NCBI GenBank assembly: GCA_030673205.1 | Contig: DAOVJP010000010.1 | Location: 1 to 13,236 of the forward strand | From: Thermoplasmata archaeon | GTDB taxonomy: Archaea > Thermoplasmatota > Thermoplasmata > JAGHBH01 | Reading direction: 5' to 3' | Length of the DNA stretch: 13,236 nt | Shown here: positions 6,961-13,236 of the stretch, piece by piece | Numbering within the stretch: the stretch's first letter is position 1 | Layout: each line of letters starts with the position of its first letter | Program-made: the position numbers and the translations under genes | The notes under the pieces: generated by a model | What the model was told of the DNA's origin: nothing | The model's database searches: none | What the model saw: the letters and a program-made list of their open reading frames with translations, nothing else

Positions 6961-7862
6961 GCAGAGCACAGGCCTCCGTTTCCGAAGACACGAAACATTC
7001 CCTTCCTCCAAAACAAAGATTGGAGTATGTGGCCAGTTATGTGGCCAGGAGGGGAAGATTGTGGTATCGCTTCAAGATCAGCTTCCTCTTCACCCTTGTT
7101 TCCATGATGATCGCCATATCCATATGGTTCTTCTTCAATTTCATCTTCGGAGAAGGGGGAGCCAAAGCGATAGCGGAACAGGACTTTGGTTCGAACTACT
7201 TCACCTATGTCCTCATAGGAGTTATCATAAACCAGTACATCGTCATAACCATTACCTTATACATGGGCACGCTTCAGGACTCCTACTGGCAAAACCAATT
7301 GGAGATGTACATAACCTCGCCGGGGAGGATGGGAACATTCTTCCTCTCCTCCATAGTCTGGACATACCTCTATTCTTCCATCAACGTCCTCATATACTTT
7401 GCAGTTGGTATCTTTGTCTTCGGAGCGACCATAGCATTGTCCCCCGCAGGTATCTTGATATTGATAGTGATATTGTTCATACTCATAGTGGCCCTATCCG
7501 GCATCGGGCTGATATCGGCCAGCATGTTCTTCCTCATCAATGCAAAGGGAGATGTGGAACCCATCAGTTGGTTCGTTGTGACCCTCACCGGTCTCGTCTC
7601 AGGCGTGTTCTATCCCCCGGAGATATTCATAACGCATTTCCCTCCGCTCTACGCCCTCTCAAAGCTTTTCCCCCAAACATACGCCATACAAGGAATAAGG
7701 CGGGTCCTGATCAATGGAGCAGACTTTGCTAGTCCGGAGATATTGAGTATAATATTGACGCTGGCGATATTCGCCGTTATCCTTTTCCCCCTGGGAATAT
7801 ACGCCTTCAAGGCAGGAATAAGAAAAGCAGAGCGGGAGGGAAAGTTGACCCGATGGACCTAG
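6957..7862 (+). CDS. ABC-2 type transporter permease
   Basis: A 301-residue integral membrane protein with a ~40-residue cytoplasmic N-terminus and six predicted helices (roughly residues 42-65, 80-100, 125-152, 158-180, 195-215 and 262-285). The conserved ABC-2 region SGVFYPPEIF followed by LSKLFPQTYAIQGIRRVL before the last helix supports membership of the ABC-2 family, which includes drug, polysaccharide and lipid exporters. It is translationally coupled to the ATPase through ATGA at 6957-6960, so the two form the exporter complex. Its TAG stop is shared base for base with the stop of the convergent GTPase gene (CTAG, 7859-7862). The cargo cannot be inferred. The divergent surface-protein operon raises the possibility of an envelope-related substrate, but nothing in the sequence proves it. 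Confidence 0.92.
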   Translation: MSRAQASVSEDTKHSLPPKQRLEYVASYVARRGRLWYRFKISFLFTLVSMMIAISIWFFFNFIFGEGGAKAIAEQDFGSNYFTYVLIGVIINQYIVITITLYMGTLQDSYWQNQLEMYITSPGRMGTFFLSSIVWTYLYSSINVLIYFAVGIFVFGATIALSPAGILILIVILFILIVALSGIGLISASMFFLINAKGDVEPISWFVVTLTGLVSGVFYPPEIFITHFPPLYALSKLFPQTYAIQGIRRVLINGADFASPEILSIILTLAIFAVILFPLGIYAFKAGIRKAEREGKLTRWT

Positions 7863-8743
7863 AAGCTCCGCATGGTCTCTGGAGGAGACACTCTGCCCAG
7901 CAGTTTCATTCTTCTACTCTGATTGACAGCCACCTCTTCTGGCCTCAAAAAGCCCCCTTCCACCTTCCCAAGGCGATTGATGAAACATGACACCTGTCCT
8001 GTTGTCGGGCTCCTGATGTTCAACTGGGACATTTTAGCCTGCTGTCTCACCACAGCCATCCCATCCTCCTCTTCCTTCCATTGCTCTGTGAAATCCGATA
8101 TTATCACATCTAGTACACCAGATATGAGGGGAGCCTCCTTTCCCACGTGGATCTCACCTTTTACCTCATCTACGCTTTCATCAAACACTCTCTGGGGCTC
8201 TTTCCCTTCGCTTCCCAGGCTGGCCTTGCCCAGAGCGAGGAATGTTCTTTCCACGTTCTCACCCGTTTTTGCGCTTGTAAGATAGAAAAGGGCGTCATGT
8301 TGTCGAGCAACATCCTCCAGGTCCTCCAACTCGAATTGTGCTTCTCCAACGATGTCGGATTTGTTCGCTAGGAAGACCATTGGAATTTTCCCGCAGCACT
8401 TCTCCACCTCTGGAAACCAGTATTCCATAAGGCTGTCCAGAGTGCTCCTTCTTGTCAGGTCGCATACCATGATCAACCCCTGTGCTCCCTTGAGCGCAGA
8501 ACGCAGTATTAGTTTGAAATTCTTCTGACCCACCATATCCCATATCATCATGTGAATAGAATAAAGCTGCCCGTCCTTCCTCATATCCATGTTCTTCTTG
8601 GTCACCTTCGTTCCTATGGTAGATATGTACTTGTCATCGAAGGACTCCGTCACGAACCTTCGTATCAAACTGGTCTTCCCAACGGCCTCATCTCCCAGGA
8701 GAACGAACTTCTTCCTCATCTCATTCGCTTCTTCAACGATCAT
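7859..8743 (-). CDS. Ras/Rab-like small GTPase with extra C-terminal domain
   Basis: A 294-residue protein. The first ~180 residues are a complete Ras-superfamily G domain: G1 GDEAVGKT (17-24), the switch I Thr in STIGT (Thr42), G3 DMVGQ (69-73, keeping the catalytic-type glutamine), G4 NKSD (127-130) and G5 TSAK (156-159). The remaining ~110 residues hold a predicted helical domain (about 205-275; ISGVLDVIISDFTEQW, GMAVVRQQAKMSQLNIRSP, then a basic RRMKLLGR). I do not recognise its family. There is no lipidation cysteine at the C-terminus. The ATG at 8743 overlaps the upstream GTPase stop (ATGA); Met9, just before RKKFVLLGDEAVGKTS, is an alternative start. The G domain resembles its neighbour closely, indicating tandem duplication. 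It probably acts as a nucleotide-dependent switch; its partners are unknown. Confidence 0.9.
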   Translation of the reverse strand: MIVEEANEMRKKFVLLGDEAVGKTSLIRRFVTESFDDKYISTIGTKVTKKNMDMRKDGQLYSIHMMIWDMVGQKNFKLILRSALKGAQGLIMVCDLTRRSTLDSLMEYWFPEVEKCCGKIPMVFLANKSDIVGEAQFELEDLEDVARQHDALFYLTSAKTGENVERTFLALGKASLGSEGKEPQRVFDESVDEVKGEIHVGKEAPLISGVLDVIISDFTEQWKEEEDGMAVVRQQAKMSQLNIRSPTTGQVSCFINRLGKVEGGFLRPEEVAVNQSRRMKLLGRVSPPETMRSF

Positions 8744-9324
8744 TTCCCTCGCCTTCCCTCAACCACGACATTCAGCATCATCGCGCCTAATTTCTGGAAC
8801 GCCTCCTCCACGTTCTCTCCTGTCTTCGCACTGGTGGAAAAAGATAGAGAGTCATATTGAGAAGCTAGTTCCTCCACCTCCTCCATGCTGAATTGTGCCA
8901 TCTCTAACATATCTGACTTGTTAGACAAGAAGCACATAGGGATCCCTGGACTAAACTTCTCCACTCTGGGTATCCAATAATCGGATAGACCTCTGAATGT
9001 GCTCTTTCTCATGAAATCACAGACCAATATGACACAATGGGCTCCCTTGAGTGCAGGCTCGACCACGATATCGAAGTTCTTCTGCCCCATCACATCCCAT
9101 ATCATCATGTGAACAGATATTGGCCATTTCTCGGAAGGAACCTGTATCTCCTTTTTGTACATATTCGTCCCGATGGTAGAGAGGTATCTGTCATCAAATG
9201 AGTTCATGACGAACCGTCTTACAAGGCTGGTCTTTCCAACGGCTTCATCACCTAGAAGCACTACCTTCTTCCTCATTTCCTCTGTTCCATCTTCATTCGT
9301 AGACCACTCATTCCACTTAGGCAC
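8740..9324 (-). CDS. Ras/Rab-like small GTPase
   Basis: A 194-residue single-domain GTPase with all G motifs: G1 GDEAVGKT (25-32), switch I Thr in STIGT (Thr50), G3 DVMGQ (77-81), G4 NKSD (135-138) and G5 TSAK (164-167). It ends shortly after the G domain with VVVEGRRGK and has no prenylation motif. It is a close relative of the GTPase encoded just downstream, sharing for example KTSL-RRFV, HMMIWD-GQKNF, ALKGA and TSAKTGENVE. The start is uncertain. GTG 9324 lies almost exactly where the TATA box at 9345-9352 would begin transcription, implying a leaderless message. ATG 9276 (Met17, before RKKVVLLGDEAVGKTS) would give the more usual GTPase N-terminus but has only a poorly spaced GAGG. Archaeal GTPases of this kind are often paired with roadblock proteins; none is seen here. 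Confidence 0.88.
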   Translation of the reverse strand: MPKWNEWSTNEDGTEEMRKKVVLLGDEAVGKTSLVRRFVMNSFDDRYLSTIGTNMYKKEIQVPSEKWPISVHMMIWDVMGQKNFDIVVEPALKGAHCVILVCDFMRKSTFRGLSDYWIPRVEKFSPGIPMCFLSNKSDMLEMAQFSMEEVEELASQYDSLSFSTSAKTGENVEEAFQKLGAMMLNVVVEGRRGK

Positions 9325-9344
9325 GCCGCCGCATTGTTCTCCCT

Positions 9345-9352
9345 TGTATATA
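9345..9352 (-). promoter_or_regulatory. TATA box of the GTPase pair
   Basis: On the minus strand GTATATAC lies about 24 bases ahead of the GTG at 9324. That predicts a transcript start at about 9322, so the message would be nearly leaderless for the GTG start or have a leader of about 46 bases for the ATG at 9276. Confidence 0.45.
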
Positions 9353-9420
9353 CGTCTTTCGTCTTGAGGGGCAACAGTTGTTCGCTATTTGGGCTATTAC
9401 TTGTGAATTTTGCTCAAATA

Positions 9421-9483
9421 TGATATCTTACGTGTTTCGAAGTCCTAATCGGACCTTGCATATGTCGAAAACGTACGATATCA
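9421..9483. repeat. Long near-perfect inverted repeat with an inner small palindrome
   Basis: The left arm TGATATCTTACGTGTTTCGA (9421-9440) and the right arm TCGAAAACGTACGATATCA (9465-9483) are reverse complements except for one mismatch and one unpaired base. The 24-base centre contains a further GTCC / GGAC pair (9442-9445 and 9451-9454). It lies in the middle of the divergent intergenic region, about 70 bases upstream of the GTPase TATA box and about 60 bases upstream of the likely promoter of the Lrp-like operon. No target-site duplication flanks it. It could be an operator, a cruciform, the stem of a small RNA or a tiny mobile-element remnant. Confidence 0.8.
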
Positions 9484-9489
9484 GCATTC

Positions 9490-9531
9490 ACCATCAAACA
9501 CATAACACCCACCGTCAAACACATAACGCCC
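9490..9531. repeat. Two 21-base tandem repeats upstream of the Lrp-like operon
   Basis: Copies 9490-9510 and 9511-9531 share ACC-TCAAACACATAAC-CCC and differ at two of 21 positions. They begin seven bases after the inverted repeat and end just before the candidate promoter at 9541-9556. Spacing of two helical turns fits a double operator site. They are too short and contiguous to be a CRISPR array. Confidence 0.7.
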
Positions 9532-9540
9532 GTCATCGAG

Positions 9541-9556
9541 CAAAAAGGTTCTTATC
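9541..9556 (+). promoter_or_regulatory. Candidate BRE/TATA promoter of the Lrp-like operon
   Basis: An A-rich element (CAAAAAGG) followed by the TATA-like TTCTTATC resembles archaeal BRE plus TATA boxes. It would place transcription near 9578-9582, leaving a ~32-base leader that carries a strong Shine-Dalgarno sequence (GGAGG, 9601-9605) seven bases before the ATG at 9613. The TATA match is weak, so this is tentative. Confidence 0.35.
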
Positions 9557-9612
9557 CCACCTTCCCTATGCCGGGTGAACGGACCATAGAATATTGAGCC
9601 GGAGGAATAGAA

Positions 9613-9945
9613 ATGGCTGGATACAACAGAGAGGAAATGGATGGAATACTCTCCTCCTATTACGATGAAGAAGAACGGGTCATAGCCATAATGCTATTGA
9701 AGGTGGACACCAAAGAGGCAGACATCATAGCCGCCAAGGTCTCATCCTTTGAACAGGCTAGGGACGTATTCTTGGTCACAGGAGATACGGACATCGTCTG
9801 CAAGGTGAGATTCGGCAGCTACAACGAGATGAAGACCTTCGTCATGGAAAAACTAGCACCGATAAACGGGATAAAAGATACAAAGACATTGATGGTGGTC
9901 ACCCCCTACAAAGAGCAAGGGAAAATAGTAGAAGGAGGCGATTGA
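9613..9945 (+). CDS. Stand-alone Lrp/AsnC ligand-binding (RAM) domain protein
   Basis: A 110-residue protein made almost entirely of the Lrp/AsnC effector-binding domain (about residues 22-97). The pattern is RVIAIMLLKVDTKEADIIAAKV, then ARDVFLVTGDTDIVCKVRF and a final strand TKTLMVV, consistent with the beta-alpha-beta-beta-alpha-beta RAM fold. The usual N-terminal helix-turn-helix is absent, so it is unlikely to bind DNA by itself. In the family this domain binds amino acids and oligomerises, so a small-molecule sensor or a partner of full-length Lrp proteins is likely. The start is fixed by GGAGG (9601-9605) seven bases upstream. It is the first gene of a three-gene operon; two bases separate its TGA from the next ATG. 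Confidence 0.9.
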   Translation: MAGYNREEMDGILSSYYDEEERVIAIMLLKVDTKEADIIAAKVSSFEQARDVFLVTGDTDIVCKVRFGSYNEMKTFVMEKLAPINGIKDTKTLMVVTPYKEQGKIVEGGD

Positions 9946-9947
9946 AC

Positions 9948-10211
9948 ATGAGCGAATTGGAAGAAAAACTCAATCAGATACTGTCTGTATTGGATCAACT
10001 GGCCGAAGACACTTCCGTGCCCCGGAACATTCGCAGAGGGGCAATGGAGTCAAAGGCCCTTATCCACAAGAAGAATGAGGCGCTGGATGTCCGTGCATCC
10101 GGCGCAATAAGCATATTGGACGAGTTGGCTAACGACCCAAATATCCCTCTCCACGGCCGCACTCTCATCTGGAACATAATATCTCAACTAGAGGCCGTAC
10201 AGCGGATATGA
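9948..10211 (+). CDS. UPF0147 family protein
   Basis: An 87-residue, helix-rich archaeal protein of the UPF0147 family, recognisable from EDTSVPRNIRRGAMESKALI in the middle and the C-terminal LANDPNIPLHGRTLIWNIISQLE. The length matches the family (about 90 residues). Its two halves carry related motifs (DTSVPRNIRRG and DPNIPLHGRTL), suggesting an internal helical repeat. The molecular function is unknown. ATG 9948 was preferred over the in-frame TTG 9942 because GGAGG at 9934-9938 is nine bases from the ATG but only three from the TTG. The stop overlaps the acetyltransferase start (ATGA, 10208-10211), so the two are probably translated together. Confidence 0.92.
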   Translation: MSELEEKLNQILSVLDQLAEDTSVPRNIRRGAMESKALIHKKNEALDVRASGAISILDELANDPNIPLHGRTLIWNIISQLEAVQRI

Positions 10212-10651
10212 CCATGATGGTGATCCGGACCTTTCGACAATCAGATCTACATGATGTGATGGTCCTAGCCAATAGGACGCTTGGAGAGATCTACAACCCC
10301 GGCATATACACTGCGATATTCCAGGTGGTTCCTGAGGGCTTTATAGTATCATATGATAATGCAAAGTTGACCGGGCTTTGTGTTGCCGTGCCAGAGGCAC
10401 AGGCATTGAGAATATTGATGCTCAGCGTGGACGAGGAGTATCGAAGGAGTGGAATAGGTCGAACGCTCATGAAAGAGATCGTTTCACGCTTCCTAGCCAG
10501 GGGTTTCAAGAGCCTCACGCTGGAGGTTAGGGTGGGAAATGATGGCGGCATAGGATTCTACAAAGAGCTAGGATTCTCCATAACGACCATGCTTCCCAAC
10601 TTCTATTCCAATGGCGATAGCGCCTACCGAATGATCAAGGCCATAGGCTGA
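10208..10651 (+). CDS. GNAT family N-acetyltransferase (RimI/Nat-like)
   Basis: A 147-residue acetyl-CoA-dependent N-acetyltransferase. The acetyl-CoA pyrophosphate-binding motif is RRSGIGRTLM (about 76-85), preceded by the strand ILMLSVDEEY. The later LEVRVGNDGGIGFYKELGF (about 106-124) matches the RimI/NAA10-like motif in which the Asn and Tyr lie near the active site. The likely substrate is a protein N-terminus, since archaeal RimI-type enzymes acetylate N-termini, but a small-molecule acceptor cannot be excluded. The ATG at 10208 overlaps the UPF0147 stop; ATGs at 10214 and 10217 are in-frame alternatives. It is the last gene of the operon and faces the LonB-like gene across 26 bases. 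Confidence 0.88.
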   Translation: MTMMVIRTFRQSDLHDVMVLANRTLGEIYNPGIYTAIFQVVPEGFIVSYDNAKLTGLCVAVPEAQALRILMLSVDEEYRRSGIGRTLMKEIVSRFLARGFKSLTLEVRVGNDGGIGFYKELGFSITTMLPNFYSNGDSAYRMIKAIG

Positions 10652-10657
10652 TCTCTG

Positions 10658-10675
10658 GCACTCCGCAAAGAGTGC
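10658..10675. terminator. Hairpin between convergent genes
   Basis: GCACTC (10658-10663) and GAGTGC (10670-10675) form a perfect 6-base stem around a 6-base CGCAAA loop. It lies inside the 26-base gap between the stops of the acetyltransferase gene (10651) and the LonB-like gene (10678), so it could serve both directions. There is no U-tract on either side, which makes it atypical for archaeal termination. Confidence 0.4.
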
Positions 10676-10677
10676 GG

Positions 10678-12222
10678 CTATCCATATCCACTTCTATCAT
10701 CATAGGATGTCGTGTTCCAATAGTGATACGGACTGGAGCTTCTCTGGGCTCCAGACATGTCAGTGGCTACGCCCCCTTGGTAAGAACCATAACGCTCCTT
10801 GATCTGCTCCTCCACCGTCTTGTTGCGGATGAGAGCCTTGGTTATGAGTTCCTCGGTGATCACTTCCTTTCCTTCCACCACAGCTATGTCCCCTGCCGTG
10901 CGTATCAGACCTCCAAGCTCTCTTAGCCTGAGGGTCAATGCCTTGTCTTTCTTGTCAACTGTATTCGCCCTTTTCTTTGCCTCGCCTATAATGGCTTCCA
11001 CGGCCCCTCGATCGGCATGGGGGATCCTCCCATCCATGACTACCTCCTGGGCTATGAACTGGACCAGTTTGAGTCGATTCTGCTCATCATCGGGCATGGT
11101 GGTATTTACAAGCACCTCGTACCCTGAACCTATTATCCTGGAGCGAAGCGGCGAAATGATAGTGGGCAGGTCTATTATGTTACATGCCCCCACGAATATG
11201 AAATCACATGGCACATCATTCACCCTGACACTGGCTCCTGCGCTTTGAGGATTCCTACCGGTTATGGGAAACACCTTTTCCTGCATGGCCGTGAGAATAA
11301 AGGTCTGCAGATGTCCGAGATGCGGCAGTTCATCTATGAACAACACACCCTCATGGGCTTCGTGAATGCTCCCCGGGACAACCCTCTCATATGGGGGTAT
11401 GCCCAGTTGCGGGTGTCCACCATACGGGTCGTGCTTCACATCGCCCAGCAGTTCTGTTTCGCTGGCACCGGTGGCTAGAACAAAAGGCTTTCTGTCTATG
11501 GAAACGAGGACTTTTCTCGGGCTCAGTTTTTCCAGTTCTCTGCGCCTTTCCAACGCTTTCTGGTCCAACTCGCGGATCATCTCGCCTGTGCGCTCGAAGA
11601 CCACGACCTCCTCCTTTCCGAAACGACGTCTAGTGGTGGTCACGCGCTCGTTCCCTTGTCCTAATGGGGTGAGGGCCCCCAACATCTCTCCTAGAACATC
11701 AGCGAATGGTAGATTGCTCTGCGAGGTGGTCTGTGCACTCTTGCTCCTCCCGCATTTCGGGCATATCCTCTCCTTGCTCTCGGAATAAGTCCCACAGTTC
11801 ATGCAGCGAAACCCAAGCTTTTCGGCCACGTTTATAGGGGCTTCCTTGGGGTCTATCAGGTCGCCCTCTGCGGACTGGAACTCCTTGAGCTTCTCCTTCA
11901 CCTCATCTCGGCCCTTTATCTCCACAACAGGTCTCTCGGGGTTCTCTGGGTTATGCACCACTTGTGTTTCCGATTCTGGGAGAGCCAAATGGAGGGCCAG
12001 CGCCTGGCCTATCATAGATTTTCCAGTGCCAGGCGGTCCCACCAGGAGTAGATGCCGTCTTTGACGGGCTGCGATGCGGGTCAACTCTATCGCCTCATCC
12101 TGTCCTATCACTCGGGATAAGGGATCATGTGGGATCATCACCTCTGCGGTAGTCCCCAGTTCCTCTAGGGAGAACCCTTTTTTGATATCTAGGAAAGGTC
12201 GTATATCCTCTTCCATCTCCAT
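10678..12222 (-). CDS. LonB-like AAA+ ATPase with zinc ribbon, lacking the protease domain
   Basis: A 514-residue AAA+ ATPase related to archaeal LonB. Walker A is GPPGTGKS (62-69), Walker B VLFIDE (293-298), sensor 1 Asn348 (FVGACN), candidate arginine fingers in PLRSR (358-362) and sensor 2 in LTLRLRELGGLIRTAGD (429-445). GDVKHDPYGG, PYERVVPGSIHEAHEGVLFIDE and the LRELGG region are characteristic of LonB. Two departures stand out. The segment between Walker A and B, where LonB normally carries membrane helices, holds a four-cysteine zinc ribbon (C140, C143, C154, C157) and no hydrophobic helix. The protein also stops soon after EEQIKERY, where the Ser-Lys protease domain should begin, ending in a ~40-residue polar tail. 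It is therefore predicted to be a soluble remodelling ATPase. ATG 12222 lies one base after the dnaG stop; ATG 12216 is an alternative. Confidence 0.9.
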   Translation of the reverse strand: MEMEEDIRPFLDIKKGFSLEELGTTAEVMIPHDPLSRVIGQDEAIELTRIAARQRRHLLLVGPPGTGKSMIGQALALHLALPESETQVVHNPENPERPVVEIKGRDEVKEKLKEFQSAEGDLIDPKEAPINVAEKLGFRCMNCGTYSESKERICPKCGRSKSAQTTSQSNLPFADVLGEMLGALTPLGQGNERVTTTRRRFGKEEVVVFERTGEMIRELDQKALERRRELEKLSPRKVLVSIDRKPFVLATGASETELLGDVKHDPYGGHPQLGIPPYERVVPGSIHEAHEGVLFIDELPHLGHLQTFILTAMQEKVFPITGRNPQSAGASVRVNDVPCDFIFVGACNIIDLPTIISPLRSRIIGSGYEVLVNTTMPDDEQNRLKLVQFIAQEVVMDGRIPHADRGAVEAIIGEAKKRANTVDKKDKALTLRLRELGGLIRTAGDIAVVEGKEVITEELITKALIRNKTVEEQIKERYGSYQGGVATDMSGAQRSSSPYHYWNTTSYDDRSGYG

Positions 12223-12223
12223 C

Positions 12224-13236
12224 TCACCATAGCTCTTCTTTGGTCCAGATCTTCACAGATTCCGGTTTCTTGGTCACGTTACCGGTCTTTATCCCGACAA
12301 CGGCCTTTACATCTATTAACGAAACTGTGTCAAGTAGTTTTTGGGTGACTATCCCATCCATCACCACGGCGGTGAACTTACCCTTGTTATCGGAGATCGC
12401 AGGGAACATGGCATTGATGGGGGTCTTGGTCACAACCTTTCCCTCTTCGTCCAAAAGCACGGCCTCGTGGCTTCCGGCTATCTCCTTCAGCTTCTTGCGA
12501 TAGACCTCCAGTTCCGGCGAGAGTTTTTTCTCCTCTTTCTTGGGCTTGTTCTGGGGTCGGTCATCCTTCTTCTGCCCCTTTCTGTCATCCTTTTGGTCCC
12601 TCTGTCGTGCCGTTCTCTTCTCCCTGCCGGGCCCCGGGCCTTTCTTCCCGTTGTCCAGAGAGTACATCTCGATGAACTGCTCCGCGGGGATCTTGTTCCT
12701 CAAAGCTTTTACGATCTGCTTCTGGGTCAGCTCTTCCACCTCGTGGGCCCTGGGGGCTCGCGCGATGAAATCCACCTCCGCTACCTGGAGGAGCTCTTTG
12801 AGTATCAATTCTCCCCCTCTGTCACCGTCCACGAAGGCGATGACCGTTCTCTTCTTGGAAAGTTCAGTTACGCTCTCCGGGACACTGGTGCCTTCCACAG
12901 CAACCGTGTTCTTTATTCCAAATTTCAGCAGGTTGAGCACATCGCTCCTGCCCTCCACGAGGATTATGGAGTCCGAGGTCTCTATGTTCGGGCCAGCGGG
13001 GAGTTTGGCGCTCCCAAAGCTGGTTATCTCCTCTTCCTGCATACACTGGCGCACGGAGTCCAAGATGCCTACTCCAACCTCTTTATTGTCTGTCAGCATC
13101 TTGCCCAGAAGGTCCTTTGCCCTATCCACGATGAAGTTTCTCTTCTTCACCCTGGTGTCCTCGATGCTGGCCACTTTTATGTCTGCTCTGCACGGGCCCA
13201 CCCTATCTATTGTTTCAAGGGCGGCGCCCAGTATCG
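12224..13236 (-). CDS. dnaG: Archaeal DnaG-type primase (N-terminus outside window)
   Basis: The frame is open to the right edge and begins in mid-domain (LGAALETIDRVGPCRA), so the N-terminal ~100 residues of this ~440-residue family are missing; the ATG/GTG-like codons inside are not the start. A TOPRIM domain follows: the glutamate motif ILVEGRSDVLNL at about 12940-12975 and the acidic VDGDRGG at about 12815-12838, which coordinate metal. Next is a highly charged Lys/Arg/Asp/Gln linker (about 12530-12655), then the conserved C-terminal domain (LSPELEVYRKKLKEIAG to KIWTKEELW). Archaeal DnaG is best known as a subunit of the RNA exosome that binds poly(A)-rich RNA, and it can also make RNA primers. 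The protease-less LonB-like gene follows after one base and is surely in the same transcript. Confidence 0.95.
   Translation of the reverse strand, partial: ILGAALETIDRVGPCRADIKVASIEDTRVKKRNFIVDRAKDLLGKMLTDNKEVGVGILDSVRQCMQEEEITSFGSAKLPAGPNIETSDSIILVEGRSDVLNLLKFGIKNTVAVEGTSVPESVTELSKKRTVIAFVDGDRGGELILKELLQVAEVDFIARAPRAHEVEELTQKQIVKALRNKIPAEQFIEMYSLDNGKKGPGPGREKRTARQRDQKDDRKGQKKDDRPQNKPKKEEKKLSPELEVYRKKLKEIAGSHEAVLLDEEGKVVTKTPINAMFPAISDNKGKFTAVVMDGIVTQKLLDTVSLIDVKAVVGIKTGNVTKKPESVKIWTKEELW

Noticed and set aside
6273..7016. A 247-residue open frame on the minus strand within the ABC ATPase gene
   Set aside because: It is the complement of a gene with all ABC motifs, and its product has no recognisable domain.
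9435..9460. TTCGAAGTCC, resembling a tRNA T-arm
   Set aside because: There is no acceptor stem, D-arm or anticodon arm around it. It belongs to the inverted repeat.
9490..9531. Tandem repeats as a CRISPR fragment
   Set aside because: The units are contiguous with no spacers and only two copies.
9378..9578. A 66-residue plus-strand frame across the inverted and tandem repeats
   Set aside because: It has no ribosome-binding site, its His/Thr/Gln repeats simply translate the tandem DNA repeat, and it ends just before the real operon start.
13184..13201. GTG at 13201 as the start of dnaG
   Set aside because: The frame continues through conserved DnaG sequence to the window edge, so this is an internal valine codon.

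Overview
The window looks like a chromosomal segment of a euryarchaeal archaeon, most probably a member of the Thermoplasmatota or a close relative. The evidence is an archaeal-type DnaG primase, a UPF0147 protein, a LonB-type AAA+ ATPase, a stand-alone Lrp/AsnC ligand-binding domain, archaeal TATA boxes, heavy use of ATA and AGG codons, and modular secreted proteins with PKD, lamin-tail and DNRLRE-like domains. The lineage is an inference from gene content, not a computed placement.

Layout. (1) Positions 1-5421, minus strand: two translationally coupled genes for large cell-surface proteins. The first is a 1358-residue protein with membrane segments at both ends, an unusual N-terminal hexapeptide repeat and a Gly/Arg-rich C-terminal tail. 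The second is a PKD-domain protein that runs off the left edge. (2) 5422-5952: a 530-base divergent intergenic region with a possible short upstream ORF, hairpins followed by a pyrimidine-rich tract, a 31-base tandem repeat and TATA boxes facing both ways. (3) 5953-7862, plus strand: an ABC-2 type exporter (ATPase plus six-helix permease). (4) 7859-9324, minus strand: two tandem Ras/Rab-like small GTPases; the downstream one carries an extra C-terminal domain. (5) 9325-9612: a divergent control region with a long near-perfect inverted repeat and two 21-base tandem repeats. (6) 9613-10651, plus strand: a tight operon of Lrp-like sensor domain, UPF0147 protein and GNAT acetyltransferase. (7) 10678-13236, minus strand: dnaG (5' end outside the window) followed one base later by a LonB-like AAA+ ATPase that has a zinc ribbon and no protease domain.

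The genes are very compact. There are four ATGA start/stop overlaps (1345-1348, 6957-6960, 8740-8743, 10208-10211) and one shared palindromic stop (CTAG at 7859-7862). No tRNA, rRNA, CRISPR array or transposase is visible. The most unusual items are the protease-less zinc-ribbon LonB-like ATPase next to dnaG, the GTPase pair with its C-terminal domain, the GLTNGN repeat ahead of a membrane anchor, and the two structured intergenic regions.
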